From: an uncultured Candidatus Melainabacteria bacterium
GTDB lineage: Bacteria > Cyanobacteriota > Vampirovibrionia > Gastranaerophilales > Gastranaerophilaceae
Direction of reading: 5' to 3'
Assembly (NCBI GenBank): GCA_949741915.1
Contig: CATJOM010000048.1
Location: 62,001-126,000, forward strand
Length of the DNA stretch: 64,000 nt
The position numbers and the translations under genes are program-made. Shown here piece by piece: positions 25,397 through 34,753 of this stretch (position 1 is the first letter of the stretch; every line of letters begins with the position of its first letter). The notes under the pieces are model-generated. The model had not been told where the DNA came from. It saw only the letters and a list, made by a program, of their open reading frames with translations, and did no database searches.

Positions 25397-27391
25397 TTAT
25401 AGATCCATTGCTTTGATTTCTTTAGCCTGCTCTTCAGAGTAAACTATGTGAGGTGTAACCATAATTACCAATTCTTCTTTTTCCTTGGTGTTTGTTGACT
25501 GTCTAAAGAATACACCCAAGAGAGGAATGTCGCCTAGAACAGGAACCTTGGTAACATTTTGTCTTTCACTTTCCTTGATAAGACCTGCTATGACAAGGGT
25601 TTCGCCATCTTTAATTCTGAGATTGTTGAGCTTTAGGTTACGTCTTTGCAATAATGTTGCATTGATAACAGAGTTTGTTCTATTGGTACCAGTAATGGGT
25701 TCTTCTGTTGTTAATTGTTCTTTGATGGTTGCAAATTCTGGTGTCATATTTAATGATACATAACCATCTTGACTGATAAATGGTATTAATTCAATCTTCA
25801 AACCTTCATCGTTACCAATATCGTATGTCCTTGTAATGGTAGGAGCAACAGATGAGCCAAAGAAACCACCGTCAGAACCACTGTTGGTTTCAGTGCTTGT
25901 TGTTTTAACATAATCTGATGTCAAATCAATAAGTGACTTTTGACCATTAGTTACCATTAATTTAGGATTAGTAAGTACACGGCCTTTGCCATTTTTAATA
26001 AGGTATTTTAATTCATATGACAATGCTGAACTTCCAGAATACTTGGCACCGTGGGGGCCGTCAGGACCAAAGATCACAGGAGTATTGGCACCAGTACCTA
26101 AGCCCTCTGATGAAAATCCAAGTGAAAGGAATGGTGTCCATAAATTCCACTTATTTTCAAATTCCTTTGAACCAGACTCATTAAGTTCAATAACAGCTAA
26201 TTCAATATAGGCCATAGGCTGTTTAATATCATTCTTTGCAATAAATTCTTTGATAACACGAAGTTGTTCAACTGAACCGCCATACACAGTTACTAAGCCA
26301 AGATCTGGTGTAAATGTAATCGTAAGAGGAACAGACTGGAATGGAAGCACAGTTGAGCCATCAGTATTTGCTGCACCCATCTGAGCACCTGTGGTATCAA
26401 CAGCGGATGCGCGGCAAGCAATGAAACCGCCACCTAATTTTACAGATTGGATTTCATCTTGTTCAGCATCGGTCTCAGTGTCGCCATCATCAATCCTTGA
26501 TTGGCTTGACTGCGATGTTGTTCCTTGGTTATTCAAAGAATCATTTGATGGCATCATGGTATCACATAAAAGGGCTGCCATTTCTTTTGGTGTAGTATGA
26601 TTTACCTTAAATATGTTAACCATTGGTTTTTTATCAAGCTGGGCAACAACTTTTTCAGCTATTGCAGCATCAGCATCTGAACCAAAAACTAATATTTCGT
26701 TTGTACGCGGGTTTGATGCCACAACCTGCTTATTAGAAACTCCTGACATTTTTGCAGAAAATACGTTAGCATTTAAAAACTTTGCAACAGCAGGGGCTTC
26801 AACATACTTAACAGGAATAACTGTTAAACTTTGTTTTCCTATACCTAAATCTTTTGATGCCTCTATAGAGGATACGATTAAATTTTTACCCTCTTTAACA
26901 TAAGTTAACTCTGAAGATTTCATCACAAGTAAGAAAGCATCATTCAAGGTTACATTAACTAAATCTAAGGTTACCTTGCCTTCAACGGAACTATGAAAAA
27001 CAACGTTTATACCAGCTTTATCTGCAAACATTCTTAAAACTTGACGAACATCAGAGTCTCTTAATGAAAGAGTGATTCTGTTTGGAGATTCTGTAATAGA
27101 AATACCAGCATCCAATTTAATTTTAGTTTTTGCACCCTGCGCCTCAGGACTATTAAGATTTAACAATGAATTATCATAAGCTTCATTATCAATCATCTGT
27201 TTAAGAGCAAGCTCTGAAGAATCTTCTGATAATTGCGCATTGTCAACATTCATACTTAAAAGTTCATTCTGAGCAGCGGGCTCAACTTTTTGTTCACTTA
27301 GAAACCCAGCCCAGCAAGTTTGTGCCAGAGATAAGGCAAGCGCAAAAAGCGTAATGTTTTTAAATAGTTTTCTTTTCTTGTGTGTTAACAT
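25397..27391 (-). CDS. pilQ: Secretin (PilQ/GspD family outer-membrane channel)
   Basis: 664 residues. Signal peptide (ITLFALALSLAQTCWAG). A first periplasmic module near 105-170 (VRQVLRMFADKAGINVVFHS, an STN-like segment) is followed by N-domains around 185-270 and a long acidic loop. The C-terminal secretin domain (about 380-650) has VLTNPKLMVTNGQ, LKIELIPFISQDGYVSLNMT, LRIKDGETLVIAGLI and VPVLGDIPLLGVFF. It forms the multimeric outer-membrane gate for pili or secreted proteins, and is direct evidence for an outer membrane. AGGAG precedes the start. Whether the system is a pilus or type II secretion cannot be settled here; no pilin gene is present. Confidence 0.94.
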   Translation of the reverse strand: MLTHKKRKLFKNITLFALALSLAQTCWAGFLSEQKVEPAAQNELLSMNVDNAQLSEDSSELALKQMIDNEAYDNSLLNLNSPEAQGAKTKIKLDAGISITESPNRITLSLRDSDVRQVLRMFADKAGINVVFHSSVEGKVTLDLVNVTLNDAFLLVMKSSELTYVKEGKNLIVSSIEASKDLGIGKQSLTVIPVKYVEAPAVAKFLNANVFSAKMSGVSNKQVVASNPRTNEILVFGSDADAAIAEKVVAQLDKKPMVNIFKVNHTTPKEMAALLCDTMMPSNDSLNNQGTTSQSSQSRIDDGDTETDAEQDEIQSVKLGGGFIACRASAVDTTGAQMGAANTDGSTVLPFQSVPLTITFTPDLGLVTVYGGSVEQLRVIKEFIAKNDIKQPMAYIELAVIELNESGSKEFENKWNLWTPFLSLGFSSEGLGTGANTPVIFGPDGPHGAKYSGSSALSYELKYLIKNGKGRVLTNPKLMVTNGQKSLIDLTSDYVKTTSTETNSGSDGGFFGSSVAPTITRTYDIGNDEGLKIELIPFISQDGYVSLNMTPEFATIKEQLTTEEPITGTNRTNSVINATLLQRRNLKLNNLRIKDGETLVIAGLIKESERQNVTKVPVLGDIPLLGVFFRQSTNTKEKEELVIMVTPHIVYSEEQAKEIKAMDL

Positions 27392-27431
27392 TTTATTCTA
27401 ACTCCTAGATTAATTTTCATAACTTCCGTAT

Positions 27432-28595
27432 TTATTTTACGCTAACTTCAACATCTGTTGTGGATGTGTATTGCTTAGCACCTGCAAATTTGCCTGAGCC
27501 CTGTCTTTGAGCCATACCGTCAACCGGAGCTTTTCGGCCAAAATTTTCACCAACCTGGGCTTTATAAATATTGGTACCATCTTTTATTGCAACATACTGC
27601 TTATTTATTGCAACCACCTGGCATTCATCTACCTTGTCGCCAACCTGAACATAATAGTCAGTACCGTTTACATTAACTATTGCAGAAGGTTTAACACTAT
27701 CGAACAAAATACCTGAAACAGTTATTTCCATAAGTTTCTTAGCCTCATTTGCAAAATCAGCATCAGGAATTTCTTCCGGCGGTGAAAGTATTTCATAGTC
27801 AGAAGCAACAGTATATTTTGAACTGTCAAATCCGCTTGGTGGAACAAAAGGATTAATTCTTCCTCCATTTTGGATTGAGAATGTAACCAGTTTCTGCTCT
27901 TCATCCTTTTTAGCTTCATCTTCATTAGAAACACTTGTATCAGAAGGAGCGCTTGCATCAGGAGCTGGTTGATTTACATTATCAGGAATCAATGGCGCTT
28001 CTTGCTGCGGTTTATTGTTATTCATTAAAGCATCTGCGTCTAAATCTGAAACAGATTTGCCAAAGTTTACAAAATTCATAAATAGATAGGCAGCTGCCCC
28101 CGCAAGTGCAAGTGCTACTAAAACACCTATTAATATTGGCAGAAAACCAGATGATTTATTATTTCTTCGTGGTTCAAAATAAATATCATCATCACCGCTG
28201 TCAATTGCAGCCTGTCTTCTGGCAGAATTTCTGTGTGTCAAATCAGGTGTTATAGTGTCACCCCTTGGAATATCATCATATGCCACGCTGCTTGGAGCAG
28301 ACTGACCGCCAAACACATCAAATGCATCTTTTCTTGGCGTCCTTACTCTTGGTGCAGGCGTATGTCTTATATCTCCTACGGCATCATTCCCTATGAGGGA
28401 CAAATCATCAGAACTATCCAAAAGGCTGTCATCATCAAGCCCTCCGTCTCTTCTGACATTCTGCAAATCAATATTTGCATCGTCGTCTAAAAGATCATCC
28501 CATGTAACAGATTTGTCATCAGCATCAATATCTACTTCTAAATCATCGAGGGCGCCGCCGTCTCTCATGTTTTCTTTTTCATCTTCAAAATACAT
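27432..28595 (-). CDS. PilP/GspC-like inner-membrane protein of the pilus operon
   Basis: 387 residues. A cytoplasmic acidic N-terminal half (Asp-rich, DADDKSVTWDDLLDDDANI) is followed by one membrane helix (about 150-172, LPILIGVLVALALAGAAAYL) and a Pro/Asp linker. The periplasmic C-terminal region contains RINPFVPPSGF and a small beta domain (VSGILFDSVKPSAIVNVNGT, YVQVGDKVDECQVVAI). The 'R-x-x-PF-x-PP' plus homology-region layout is that of PilP/GspC, which link the inner-membrane complex to the secretin. It is the first gene of the operon, 40 bases ahead of the secretin gene. PilM, PilN and PilO are absent here. Confidence 0.7.
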   Translation of the reverse strand: MYFEDEKENMRDGGALDDLEVDIDADDKSVTWDDLLDDDANIDLQNVRRDGGLDDDSLLDSSDDLSLIGNDAVGDIRHTPAPRVRTPRKDAFDVFGGQSAPSSVAYDDIPRGDTITPDLTHRNSARRQAAIDSGDDDIYFEPRRNNKSSGFLPILIGVLVALALAGAAAYLFMNFVNFGKSVSDLDADALMNNNKPQQEAPLIPDNVNQPAPDASAPSDTSVSNEDEAKKDEEQKLVTFSIQNGGRINPFVPPSGFDSSKYTVASDYEILSPPEEIPDADFANEAKKLMEITVSGILFDSVKPSAIVNVNGTDYYVQVGDKVDECQVVAINKQYVAIKDGTNIYKAQVGENFGRKAPVDGMAQRQGSGKFAGAKQYTSTTDVEVSVK

Positions 28596-28733
28596 TGAAA
28601 TCTTTCAACTCTATTACTCTACTACACTAAACTCTACTTTATATTATTAAAGTATACTTACTAATTAATATCGTACATTGTGAGCATTTTGTCACCATGA
28701 TTTTTAATAAATCCATCAAATGTACTAGTCATT

Positions 28734-30014
28734 TTATTGATAATCACCCAGATAGGATGTCTCAATATGTGATACCAATATTGTATCATTTTCTTTCAGT
28801 CCAAGCTTTTTCAATTCCTGATAAACCCCCATGGAATCAAGTATATTGGCAAGCCTTCTCATTTGCTGGGTATTTCTGATATCGGTTACTCCAGCTAACC
28901 TTCTTATTTTACCACCATCTACTAAAAATGTATTTTTGTTAAGTTTAATAACAGAAAATTCACTATCATCATTATCGTCAAATCCCGTATCATACTCTAT
29001 CTTTAGAGGATTTTCAGGATGAGGAATCTCATCAACCTTTTTGTAAAGATGATTCAAAAATTCATTAATTCCATCCCCAGTCGCACAGGATACTGCAAAA
29101 ACATCATTATTAAATTCTTTAAATTTTTGTATCATTTCTTTAACATAATTATCGTCAACAACATCTGTCTTGTTTAACATAACAACCTGATACAATGCAG
29201 ATAAATCCTTGCTATATTTTTCAAGCTCAGCATTTATTGTCTGAAAATTTTGGATAGCCTCAGGGCTTGAAATATCAACCACATGAATTAAAAACCTGCA
29301 CCTTTGCACATGTTTTAAAAACTCAAAGCCGAGGCCAACACCCTGATGAGCACCTTCAATAATTCCTGGTATATCAGCAACCACAAAGCCATCTCCTAAC
29401 GGTTTTTTAACAACCCCAAGATTAGGCACAAGTGTAGTAAACGGATAATCTGCAATCTTTGGTTTTGCCGATGAAATCTTTGAAATAAAGCTCGACTTAC
29501 CGGCATTTGGCATACCAAGAAGCCCAACATCCGCAATCAGCATCAATTCAAGCTCTAATTCTCTTTCAACAGGCGCCTCTCCAGGCTCACAAAACTGCGG
29601 CGCCCTTTTTTGTGCTGTGGCAAATCTTGCATTTCCTCTGCCGCCACGCCCACCTTTGGCAATAATAATGGTTTTTTCATCCTCATTTAAATCAGCAATA
29701 ACTTTGCCAGTCTTCAAATCACGTATGATAGCCCCAACAGGAGCTTTAAGAAAAATATCTTTTCCATCCTTCCCATGGCAATTTTTATTACGCCCGTTCT
29801 CGCCATCTTCAGCTTTGTAAACAGATTTATAAGTAAAATCAAGTAAGGTGGACATATTTTTATCTGCAACAAAATACACATTGCCGCCTCTGCCGCCATC
29901 ACCGCCTGCAGGGCCGCCCTTGTCCACAAATTTTTCTCTCCGCCAGGCAACAGCGCCATTGCCGCCTCTGCCGGATTGAATTTTTATTTTTACCTTATCA
30001 ATAAATGAAGCCAT
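28734..30014 (-). CDS. obg: GTPase Obg/CgtA
   Basis: 426 residues. The N-terminal Obg fold is Gly-rich (FVDKGGPAGGDGGRGGNVYF, GGRGGRGNARFATAQ). The G domain has GMPNAGKSS, DIPGIIEGA and NKTDVVD. The C-terminal OCT-type domain ends LVSHIETSYLGDY, so all three domains of the longer Obg form are present. Obg acts in late large-subunit assembly and stress responses. No ribosome-binding site is obvious. It is divergent from the three-gene paralog cluster. Confidence 0.97.
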   Translation of the reverse strand: MASFIDKVKIKIQSGRGGNGAVAWRREKFVDKGGPAGGDGGRGGNVYFVADKNMSTLLDFTYKSVYKAEDGENGRNKNCHGKDGKDIFLKAPVGAIIRDLKTGKVIADLNEDEKTIIIAKGGRGGRGNARFATAQKRAPQFCEPGEAPVERELELELMLIADVGLLGMPNAGKSSFISKISSAKPKIADYPFTTLVPNLGVVKKPLGDGFVVADIPGIIEGAHQGVGLGFEFLKHVQRCRFLIHVVDISSPEAIQNFQTINAELEKYSKDLSALYQVVMLNKTDVVDDNYVKEMIQKFKEFNNDVFAVSCATGDGINEFLNHLYKKVDEIPHPENPLKIEYDTGFDDNDDSEFSVIKLNKNTFLVDGGKIRRLAGVTDIRNTQQMRRLANILDSMGVYQELKKLGLKENDTILVSHIETSYLGDYQ

Positions 30015-30215
30015 ATAGTTTTTTAAAATTTAAAATTATTTTATAATAATAACCTTTATACAACATTTTTACCATATGTTATGGGGCAAAAAACAAAATT
30101 GTTAATAAATATTTACTTAATTAAACTTTACAATTGATACATATTTAACGCAAAAAAAATTTATCAGGATACTTTATAATACACCTGGAAAACAAAAAAC
30201 TTTGAAAGATTTAAG

Positions 30216-31295
30216 ATGAAAATAGCAGCAAATACTCATAACAACAGTCTATTCTTCAAAAAAAGAAACAAAAACATAATCAGCCTTGATAAATTAAATA
30301 AAACCCCCATGTCAAAAGGAGCAAAACTAAAACTTACAGGGCTTATTGCAGCAGCTGCAATGTCTATAGGCTCATTGGGAGTAAATAAAAATATGCAGGC
30401 AAGCTTAAGTAAATACTTAGCAGGAAATATGCAAACTGAAAGCATTTTAAATTCTGTATCATCAAAACCTAAAAGTGAACAGCTTAAATTTGCACAAAAA
30501 CAAATCAGAAGAGCAATTAAAAGATGCGAAACTCTTCAGGATGAAATTTGGAATAATTTTTCACAAATACACTCAAAAACTCAGGATTTAGATGGAAGAT
30601 TTAACTACAAATACTATAATCATCTTGATTATCAAAATCTTTACAATAATGAATATACAGCCATAACTAGCATTAAAACTGGTAAAAAGCCATGGAAAAA
30701 CATTCAAACAGAAGAAGAGGCTATACAATTCATTAATTCAATATTAAAAGAAGCCTCAAGCCACACAAACAGCAGCCACATTGAAATAACAGGCGGTGCA
30801 AACATAACAAAGGGTGAACTTGCCCTGATAAACAGAACACTAAATAGGCTTGAGAATGCAAATCCAGAAATACAAAATGTAACAAAAATTTACAAAAAAG
30901 AAATTAAAAAAGCAAAAAGGGAAACTCAAAAACAAAGCACACAGACGAATTTTGAAAAAAAATTCCAAAATGATACAAGCGAGGCAGTAAATTTTCAACA
31001 AGAAGTCCTTCGAAACATAGATAAAATTGATGCTCAATCCAAAAAAATTGAAAAAACAAAAAAGGCCTATGAGGCAAGAAAAGAGGAGTTCTCAAAAACA
31101 AATTCTTTAACCCCAAGGCAAGCCGTGGATTTCATTGTAGCCTATCAGGATTATTTGCACGCCAATATAGAAATGCTCTCAATATGCAATCTAAATCCAA
31201 GCAGTAAAACCCTAAACCCCTCAACTGCCATATCAGGCCTTGATATTAACCAGGCAATTGAAAAAATTCAAAAAAAGTTAGACAAAAAGATATAA
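30216..31295 (+). CDS. Unknown membrane-anchored helical protein, paralog 1 of 3
   Basis: 359 residues, no recognised family. A polar, Lys/Asn-rich start is followed by one hydrophobic segment (about 45-62, LTGLIAAAAMSIGSLG) and then a long helical, Lys/Glu/Gln-rich region with coiled-coil character (about 200-300). A core block (DEIWNNFSQIHSKTQDL, TAITSIKTGKKPWKNIQTEE, GANITKGELALINRTLNRLE) aligns with the next two genes. TATAAT lies 44 bases upstream of the ATG. It is the first of three tandem same-strand genes 8-31 bases apart, so probably one operon. The topology suggests a periplasmic or surface helical domain. Confidence 0.7.
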   Translation: MKIAANTHNNSLFFKKRNKNIISLDKLNKTPMSKGAKLKLTGLIAAAAMSIGSLGVNKNMQASLSKYLAGNMQTESILNSVSSKPKSEQLKFAQKQIRRAIKRCETLQDEIWNNFSQIHSKTQDLDGRFNYKYYNHLDYQNLYNNEYTAITSIKTGKKPWKNIQTEEEAIQFINSILKEASSHTNSSHIEITGGANITKGELALINRTLNRLENANPEIQNVTKIYKKEIKKAKRETQKQSTQTNFEKKFQNDTSEAVNFQQEVLRNIDKIDAQSKKIEKTKKAYEARKEEFSKTNSLTPRQAVDFIVAYQDYLHANIEMLSICNLNPSSKTLNPSTAISGLDINQAIEKIQKKLDKKI

Positions 31296-31326
31296 ATTCA
31301 AAAACCACAAGAGAAAGAGGCAAAAA

Positions 31327-32568
31327 ATGAGAATCTCAAAAATTAACAGCACAAGTACACAAAATACGCATAAAAATTACAATCACAAGACAATAAACAG
31401 CATTAAAGCAACAAAAAACGATTCTATATCATTTACATCATTAGATGAAAACAATAGAAAACAACAGCCGAAATGGACATACGCTGCACTTGGCGCCCTA
31501 ATGCTATCTTTAATGACAGGGGTGCAGATGGATAAAAATAATAAAAACACATCTGAACAAATGTCAAATATAGCTATTGAAAACACTCAAAAGGATATCA
31601 AAGAAGAAGCTCCGAAATACGAAGATATAATAGACTCCCTTCTTGACAAGGAAGATACAATAGCAGAAGATTTTACTGACATTGAAACCGAATATTCTAA
31701 AGAAGAATTAGGCACGCTAAAACGCTCAAAAGCAATAAAATTACAGGCTGATAAAGACTATAAAGAATTCATCGATAAAATATGGGAAAATTTCCCAAAA
31801 ATGTACACCGCAACAAAAGATTTGAGTGCACATAAAAAAATAGGGGATGATGGCAATTTCTATTACGTTCCGGCGGAAGGCTTTGCCGAATGGTATGACA
31901 ATTACAACAACATTATAAAAATCTCAAGCGGTGAAAAAATATGGAATAGTGCAAAAACCGCAAACGACGCTGTAAGATTAATCAGAGAAACCATATATGA
32001 GGCAAGAAAAAACTTTGCAGATGATATAGAAAACCGCGCAGGCGCAAACGCCACCGGGGGCGGCGATATAAATACAGGAGAATATATTGCTATAAAAGAA
32101 CTTCTAGATGGCCTTTCAAGCATCAATGACAAAACAAAATACATAAGCGATGTTTACAAAGAAGAACTTGAAAGCGCAAGAGAAAAAACCAAAAAAGAAA
32201 TACAAACCGAAAACTGCCTTATTCCGGCATTCAATCCTGAAGATATGCAAATTAAAAATGCCACTAGTATAGAAAAAAGTTACAAAAAAATGCAGGCAAG
32301 CAAAAAAGCCATAAGCGAACTTATGAAAGCATACAAAACAACACAGAATAAAGAAACTCTATCTGAAATCATAGATAATTGTCACAATTTTTCAAACACG
32401 TATTTTGACATTCTGCGAATGACAAACAGATTTCCATCGCCAGAGAATGACACCAGAGAAATACACAGCTACATAGCTGATGATGCAATCTTAAATGCAG
32501 AATTCAGATTATTAACAGAAAACAATGATATTCAAATTGAAGCGCCGTACATTTTTTACTCAAATTAA
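31327..32568 (+). CDS. Unknown membrane-anchored helical protein, paralog 2 of 3
   Basis: 413 residues. A polar start of about 50 residues contains NDSISFTSLDENN, then KWTYAALGALMLSLMTG as a single membrane segment. An acidic linker leads to the shared core: DKDYKEFIDKIWENF, IIKISSGEKIWNSAKTANDA, DINTGEYIAIKELLDGL. Its core is closest to the third paralog (same SGEKIW, KTANDAV and INTGEYxAI strings). No catalytic motif was seen. AGAGAAAGAGG precedes the ATG, 31 bases after the first gene. Confidence 0.7.
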   Translation: MRISKINSTSTQNTHKNYNHKTINSIKATKNDSISFTSLDENNRKQQPKWTYAALGALMLSLMTGVQMDKNNKNTSEQMSNIAIENTQKDIKEEAPKYEDIIDSLLDKEDTIAEDFTDIETEYSKEELGTLKRSKAIKLQADKDYKEFIDKIWENFPKMYTATKDLSAHKKIGDDGNFYYVPAEGFAEWYDNYNNIIKISSGEKIWNSAKTANDAVRLIRETIYEARKNFADDIENRAGANATGGGDINTGEYIAIKELLDGLSSINDKTKYISDVYKEELESAREKTKKEIQTENCLIPAFNPEDMQIKNATSIEKSYKKMQASKKAISELMKAYKTTQNKETLSEIIDNCHNFSNTYFDILRMTNRFPSPENDTREIHSYIADDAILNAEFRLLTENNDIQIEAPYIFYSN

Positions 32569-32576
32569 ACTTAACA

Positions 32577-33746
32577 ATGATAAGAATTTCAAACATTAAC
32601 ATAAAAACTCAAAGCAGCGCAATAATAAAGCCGACAAAAACACTTGATACACAGCAAAATAAAAATACAACCAGTGTAATGTCATTCACCGGATATAAAA
32701 ACTGTGAGGGGCGCAAAAACATACAAAAAACATCATGTGCGCTTTTGTGCACAGCAGCAATAGCACTTGCAAGTATTTTTACAACATCAAAACCGCTTAA
32801 TCATTCTGATGTTGAAACTACAGTGGAAGGCAAAAATGAAATTGATACCGAAGAAATAAATGACAGCCCCATAAGAACAGAGGAAGAAAATAAAAAAGTT
32901 TTATTGGCAAAAGAAATGCTGGATACAGCAAACAAAGATTATAAAGAAATTGTAAACTCATTGTGGCAGACAAAAATTGGCATATCAAAAAATAAAGAGC
33001 AACCAGAAGAGGGGCTGCCATTATTTATTAAATTATATGGCAAAGAAACATATGATTCATTATCAAAAAGATACCAAAATATAATGAAAATAATATCAGG
33101 CGAAAAAATATGGCAAGGAGTTAAAACCGCAAACGATGCAGTAAATCTCATAAGAAATACTATCTGTGAAGCAAATAGTATATTTGCAAATGACACTTTT
33201 AACCACACCCTTACAAGTTCTGCAATAATAAATACAGGCGAATACGCAGCCATTGTTACATTGCTAGATGGGCTGGCAGGCATAAATGAAGAAACAAAAA
33301 TAGTAAGTGACACCTACAGACTAAATCTTGATTTTGCAGCACAAAAAACAGCTGAAGATTTGAACGATGAAAGCGTATTTGAAAGCAGTCCATCCATAGA
33401 TGCGGATGATTTAACGCTTTATTATTTTGATGAGATTAAAGAAATATGCTTTAAACTACAAACATTAAAACAAAAACATACAAATCTTTTACAAAAATTT
33501 ATAAAAGCGCCGGATTATAAAATCCTAAACGAAATAGCCAGAATTTGCAGTGGCTATAATAATACATACGAAGAATTAAGCAAATTCAATTATTACAGAA
33601 CAAAATCTGAAAATTCTCCTTATGCAATATACCAAAACAGGCTGCGAGAAGCTATAAGATATTCTGAAACAAGTCTTTCATATAAAACAGAACTAAGTAT
33701 CAATCCGCCAGTCCAATTTCAACACGAAAAATGGTTTAACAAATAA
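32577..33746 (+). CDS. Unknown membrane-anchored helical protein, paralog 3 of 3
   Basis: 389 residues, starting only 8 bases after the second paralog. The polar start includes TTSVMSFTGYKNCEGRK, followed by a hydrophobic stretch (CALLCTAAIALASIF), an acidic linker and the shared core (NKDYKEIVNSLWQ, IMKIISGEKIWQGVKTANDA, IINTGEYAAIVTLLDGLAGI). The C-terminal third is helical and ends without a recognisable anchor. The N-terminal motif, membrane helix and linker are kept in position between paralogs 2 and 3 although their sequence differs, which suggests the layout matters. Confidence 0.7.
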   Translation: MIRISNINIKTQSSAIIKPTKTLDTQQNKNTTSVMSFTGYKNCEGRKNIQKTSCALLCTAAIALASIFTTSKPLNHSDVETTVEGKNEIDTEEINDSPIRTEEENKKVLLAKEMLDTANKDYKEIVNSLWQTKIGISKNKEQPEEGLPLFIKLYGKETYDSLSKRYQNIMKIISGEKIWQGVKTANDAVNLIRNTICEANSIFANDTFNHTLTSSAIINTGEYAAIVTLLDGLAGINEETKIVSDTYRLNLDFAAQKTAEDLNDESVFESSPSIDADDLTLYYFDEIKEICFKLQTLKQKHTNLLQKFIKAPDYKILNEIARICSGYNNTYEELSKFNYYRTKSENSPYAIYQNRLREAIRYSETSLSYKTELSINPPVQFQHEKWFNK

Positions 33747-33904
33747 AACACTGTACAAGCGCTGCAACCATTATATTTTAACCAACTATAAATTATAATG
33801 ACAATTTAAGACACGCTATTTATTACCCCGAAACACAGACATAGGAAATATTTAAAACAGCAACAAAATTAAAGGCTATTACAAAAAACCAACTTTTTAA
33901 ATAC

Positions 33905-34753
33905 TTATAAAAACTTAAGCCTTTTTCTTTCTTTGTTTAATTCATCATAAACCCAGGCTGGAACAAAGTTTTTACCCATCAAGATAGAACCCCGATTAAC
34001 CGAAGGGGCGTGAAAATCTGAGCCGCCTGTTATAATAAGTCCGTATTTTTCAGCAAGAGAAGAATAATGTTCTATCATAGCGGGGGAATGTTTCCTGTGA
34101 TAAGCTTCAATTCCCCTCAAGCCATAGCTTACGAGCTCTTTTGTAAGTTCATCTGATATTTCAACATCAATAGGATGCGCAAAGACAGGTATTCCGCCTG
34201 CATCATACATAATTTCACAGGCATCATGCGGAGAAACTGTCTTCCTTTGCACATAAACATTTGACTCATCGTTAATATATTTAGCGTACGCTTCCATTAC
34301 ATTATTAACACCACCAGCATTTGTTATGGCACGCGCTATATGCGGGCGCCCAATACTTCCACCCTCAGCCACAAGAGCTTTAATATCTTCAAATTTTATC
34401 TTGATTCCTGCCTTTTTATTCAAAAGTTCAATTATTTCTCTGGTCTGTTTTACCCTTGCCTCCTGCTGGGCCTTCATAAGGTTCTGAAAATCATGATTAT
34501 TTGTATCCATAAAATACCCGAGAATATGAACTTCGTAGCCCTTATATATGGTATTAATCTCAACACCAGGAAGTATTTCAAGCTTTATATTGTTTTTCTT
34601 AATATAGTCACCTGCAACCTTATGAGACAAAACATTGTCATGATCTGTTAGGGCAATCACATCAAGCCCGCAATCAACAGCTGTATCAACAACCATTTCA
34701 GGAGAAAATGTGCCGTCAGAATAAGTTGTATGGATATGCAAATCTATCTTCAA
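33905..34753 (-). CDS. PHP-domain phosphoesterase (YciV/TrpH-like)
   Basis: 282 residues. Metal-binding PHP motifs: DLHIHTTYSDGTFSPE at the start, ALTDHDN, ILPGVEINT, FAHPIDV and GGSDFHAP. Relatives include 5'-3' exoribonuclease/RNase AM (YciV) and 3',5'-nucleotide bisphosphate phosphatases. A nucleic-acid role fits its place third in an operon with ymdB and rny. Translation starts at TTG (34751-34753) with AGGAGG 6 bases upstream and overlaps the ymdB stop (TTGA). Confidence 0.88.
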   Translation of the reverse strand: MKIDLHIHTTYSDGTFSPEMVVDTAVDCGLDVIALTDHDNVLSHKVAGDYIKKNNIKLEILPGVEINTIYKGYEVHILGYFMDTNNHDFQNLMKAQQEARVKQTREIIELLNKKAGIKIKFEDIKALVAEGGSIGRPHIARAITNAGGVNNVMEAYAKYINDESNVYVQRKTVSPHDACEIMYDAGGIPVFAHPIDVEISDELTKELVSYGLRGIEAYHRKHSPAMIEHYSSLAEKYGLIITGGSDFHAPSVNRGSILMGKNFVPAWVYDELNKERKRLKFL

